A stretch of DNA of 64,000 nt from Psychrobacter aquaticus CMS 56. Its GTDB lineage: Bacteria; Pseudomonadota; Gammaproteobacteria; Pseudomonadales; Moraxellaceae. The notes below the pieces were generated by a model. That model was not told where the DNA came from. It ran no database searches and was given only the letters and a program-made list of their open reading frames with translations. The stretch is from the NCBI RefSeq assembly GCF_000471625.1, contig NZ_AUSW01000035.1, positions 1 through 64,000 on the forward strand, given 5' to 3'. Positions 62,374 through 64,000 of the stretch are shown one piece after another (within the stretch, counting starts at the first letter, position 1; every line of letters begins with the position of its first letter). A program made the position numbers and the translations under genes.

Positions 62374-64000
62374 CTATCCTCTACGCCACGTATGATATTT
62401 TTCTACCCATTTCAGTAAGTTTTGCGGTGCATGCGCTTTTTTCCATTCACCAGCGACGGACTTACTGCCCTCAGCCCATGTCGGGTAGGCATGAATAGTG
62501 CCTAGTATTTTGTTAAGCCCCAAGCCGTGTTTCATGGCCAGTACAAATTCTGCCATTAGGTCGCCTGCATGATCAGATACGATTGTAACTCCCAGTATCT
62601 TATCTTTGCCCTTAGGCGTAATGACCTTGATAAAGCCTTTGGTCGCGCCCTCAGTGATCGCACGATCTAGCTCTTTAAATTCAAAGCGAGTGATTTCAAA
62701 ATCGATGCCTTTGTCGATAGCTTCTTGTTCATTTAATCCAACACGAGCAACTTCTGGGTCAATAAAGGTCGTCCATGGTATTACTCGGTAATCGACTTTG
62801 AACTTTTTGAAATGGCCAAATAAGCCGTTAACAGCAGCGTACCATGCTTGATGAGCAGCCACATGGGTAAACTGATAGGGGCCAACAATATCGCCTGCGG
62901 CATAGATATTTGGATATAAAGTCTCTAGATATTCATTGGTCACAATCGTGCGATCCGTCTCAATACCTAGCGCTTCAAGACCGTAACCTGTTAAGCGCGC
63001 GCTGCGACCAACAGCACATAAGAGCTCATCGTACTCAATATCAGTCTCTACTTCGTTGTGTTTCACCACGATATATTTTTTGCCATCACGTATCTCACAG
63101 CGCATGGCTTTATGCGATGTTAAAATATTAACACCGCTCGCTGTCAGGGCATCATGAGCAAAGCGTGACACTTCTGTATCCTCTTTGCTCATAATACGAT
63201 TGCCCATCTCAATTTGGGTGACGTTTGAGCCAAGTCGCGCAAAACTTTGTGCTAGCTCACATCCGATAGGGCCACCACCAAGCACCACCAACTTTTTGGG
63301 TGCCTCATCAAATTGAGCAAATTTATCCCATAAAGTATCACTTGTGACGTAACCAGTCTCTTCAATACCTGGTAGCGGCGGCACGAAAGGGCGTGCGCCT
63401 GTCGCAATAACAATGGTACGTGCCGTAAGTGTCTGCGTACCACCATCGTTAAGCTCAATCTCTACTGTCCACGGATCAATCAGTTTAGCGTAGCCTTTTA
63501 GCGCTTCTACTCCTAGATCAGCATAACGCTCAACACTGTCATGCGGAGCAATGTCGGCAATAACTTGATGCACACGCGTCATCACATTTTTAAATGAAAA
63601 CTGCGGTGTCATATTATCCAAGCCATAACGCTCACCGTTACGGATTTGCTCAGCAATTTTCGCACTTTTAATGACCGATTTACTGGGTACACAACCATAG
63701 TTTAAGCAGTCGCCACCCATCTCACCCGCTTCTACTAAGGTCACTTTTGCTTTTACGGCAGCAGCAATATAGCTTGTCACCAAACCACCTGCACCCGCAC
63801 CAATAACGATCATATTACGATCAAATTTTTTGGGTTTGGTATGGTTTTTATAGATCCGACGTTTTTTAAATATATTTAACACTCCTTTAGCAATGAGCGG
63901 AAAGAAGCCTAATAATGCGAACGATACAATCAAGTTAAGCGATAAAATACCCGATAAACTCTCAACTTGAGCCAGTTGTGTACCAGCATTAACAAATACA
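62374..64000 (-). CDS. Flavin disulfide reductase (mercuric-reductase-like) with upstream VTT-type membrane domain, 5' end outside the window
   Basis: The frame is open from the stop at 62374 to the right window edge, so the ATG at 63933 is internal. Residues before it (VFVNAGTQLAQVESLSG and then LIVSFALLGFFPLIAKG) match the C-terminal end of TVP38/TMEM64 (VTT) membrane proteins. The remainder is an FAD/NAD disulfide oxidoreductase: FAD-binding VIGAGAGGLVTSYIAA, redox pair GGDCLNYGCVPSKS, NAD-binding VVLGGGPIGCELAQSFARLG, GDIVGPYQFTHVAAHQAWYA and the dimerisation domain with HAYPTWAEG. VTT-reductase fusions of about 700 residues are known in proteobacteria. Membrane-attached redox of unknown substrate is likely. 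It has no Cys-Cys tail of true mercuric reductase. Confidence 0.85.
   Translation of the reverse strand, partial: VFVNAGTQLAQVESLSGILSLNLIVSFALLGFFPLIAKGVLNIFKKRRIYKNHTKPKKFDRNMIVIGAGAGGLVTSYIAAAVKAKVTLVEAGEMGGDCLNYGCVPSKSVIKSAKIAEQIRNGERYGLDNMTPQFSFKNVMTRVHQVIADIAPHDSVERYADLGVEALKGYAKLIDPWTVEIELNDGGTQTLTARTIVIATGARPFVPPLPGIEETGYVTSDTLWDKFAQFDEAPKKLVVLGGGPIGCELAQSFARLGSNVTQIEMGNRIMSKEDTEVSRFAHDALTASGVNILTSHKAMRCEIRDGKKYIVVKHNEVETDIEYDELLCAVGRSARLTGYGLEALGIETDRTIVTNEYLETLYPNIYAAGDIVGPYQFTHVAAHQAWYAAVNGLFGHFKKFKVDYRVIPWTTFIDPEVARVGLNEQEAIDKGIDFEITRFEFKELDRAITEGATKGFIKVITPKGKDKILGVTIVSDHAGDLMAEFVLAMKHGLGLNKILGTIHAYPTWAEGSKSVAGEWKKAHAPQNLLKWVEKYHTWRRG

Noticed and set aside
1..64000. CRISPR arrays, rRNA genes and riboswitches
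   Set aside because: No regularly spaced repeats, rRNA segments or convincing riboswitch motifs (including a TPP element ahead of the YnjB-like gene) were seen on either strand.

Overview
The window looks like chromosome of a Moraxellaceae gammaproteobacterium, most probably Psychrobacter. This is judged from the moderately AT-rich composition and from gene types recalled from that genus (NhaP2-type antiporter, DUF2058 protein, PepSY/DUF3649/DUF3325 iron cluster, SfcA-type malic enzyme, YnjBCDF-like set). It is not based on a database search.

Region 1 (1 to about 15.6 kb) is accessory DNA. It opens with an IS3-family element on the minus strand: a frameshifted OrfA and an OrfB that is open to the window edge. 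Next is a tight three-gene plus-strand operon (845, 627 and 1930 aa). Its last gene is a very large zinc-rich DEAD/DEAH helicase with a DUF1998-like C-terminus. I read this as a Druantia-like anti-phage operon, closest in layout to type II (DruF-DruG-DruE), with no DruM methyltransferase visible. A second, unrelated IS3 fragment follows, then a small secreted protein. The region ends with an integration module (Zn-ribbon ORF, small ORF, tyrosine integrase, excisionase-like HTH protein and a divergent small HTH repressor with a palindromic operator). Between this module and a tRNA-Gly(GCC) lie three GGGCA direct repeats with exact 11-bp periodicity, plausible integrase arm sites. The tRNA 3' end is the likely right boundary of an integrated element.

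Region 2 (15.9 to 22.3 kb) is ordinary chromosome: a thiamine-diphosphate 2-keto acid decarboxylase, an NhaP2-like K+/H+ antiporter, a DUF2058 protein, a tandem universal stress protein and a ChrR-like cupin.

Region 3 (22.3 to 34.3 kb) and region 5 (43.4 to 51.4 kb) are two iron-siderophore uptake islands. They hold three TonB-dependent receptors, two siderophore-interacting reductases (one with an N-terminal DUF2470-like domain), two PepSY membrane proteins, DUF3325 and DUF3649 small membrane proteins, a SyrD/PvdE-like ABC exporter, a double-length FhuB permease with a lipoprotein binding protein, and a VIT/CCC1-type metal transporter. Fur-box-like sequences precede each of these transcription units. 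No siderophore biosynthesis gene and no FhuC ATPase is present, so the cell probably uses siderophores made by others.

Region 4 (34.4 to 43.4 kb) is mixed metabolism and regulation: GST, GlxA/AraC regulator, isochorismatase-like hydrolase, a metallo-beta-lactamase-fold lipoprotein gene broken by an extra 10-bp tandem repeat unit, a ParD-like protein overlapping methionine aminopeptidase, thioesterase, alpha/beta hydrolase, and a divergent MocR/EamA pair.

Region 6 (51.5 to 64 kb) holds an M14 carboxypeptidase and a malic enzyme. It continues with a TetR gene divergent from a peroxiredoxin-like/DUF302 pair with twin palindromes between them, then a sterol desaturase-family protein. It closes with a YnjB-YnjC-YnjD-YnjF-like transporter set and a flavin disulfide reductase that runs off the right edge behind what looks like a VTT (TVP38/TMEM64) membrane domain.
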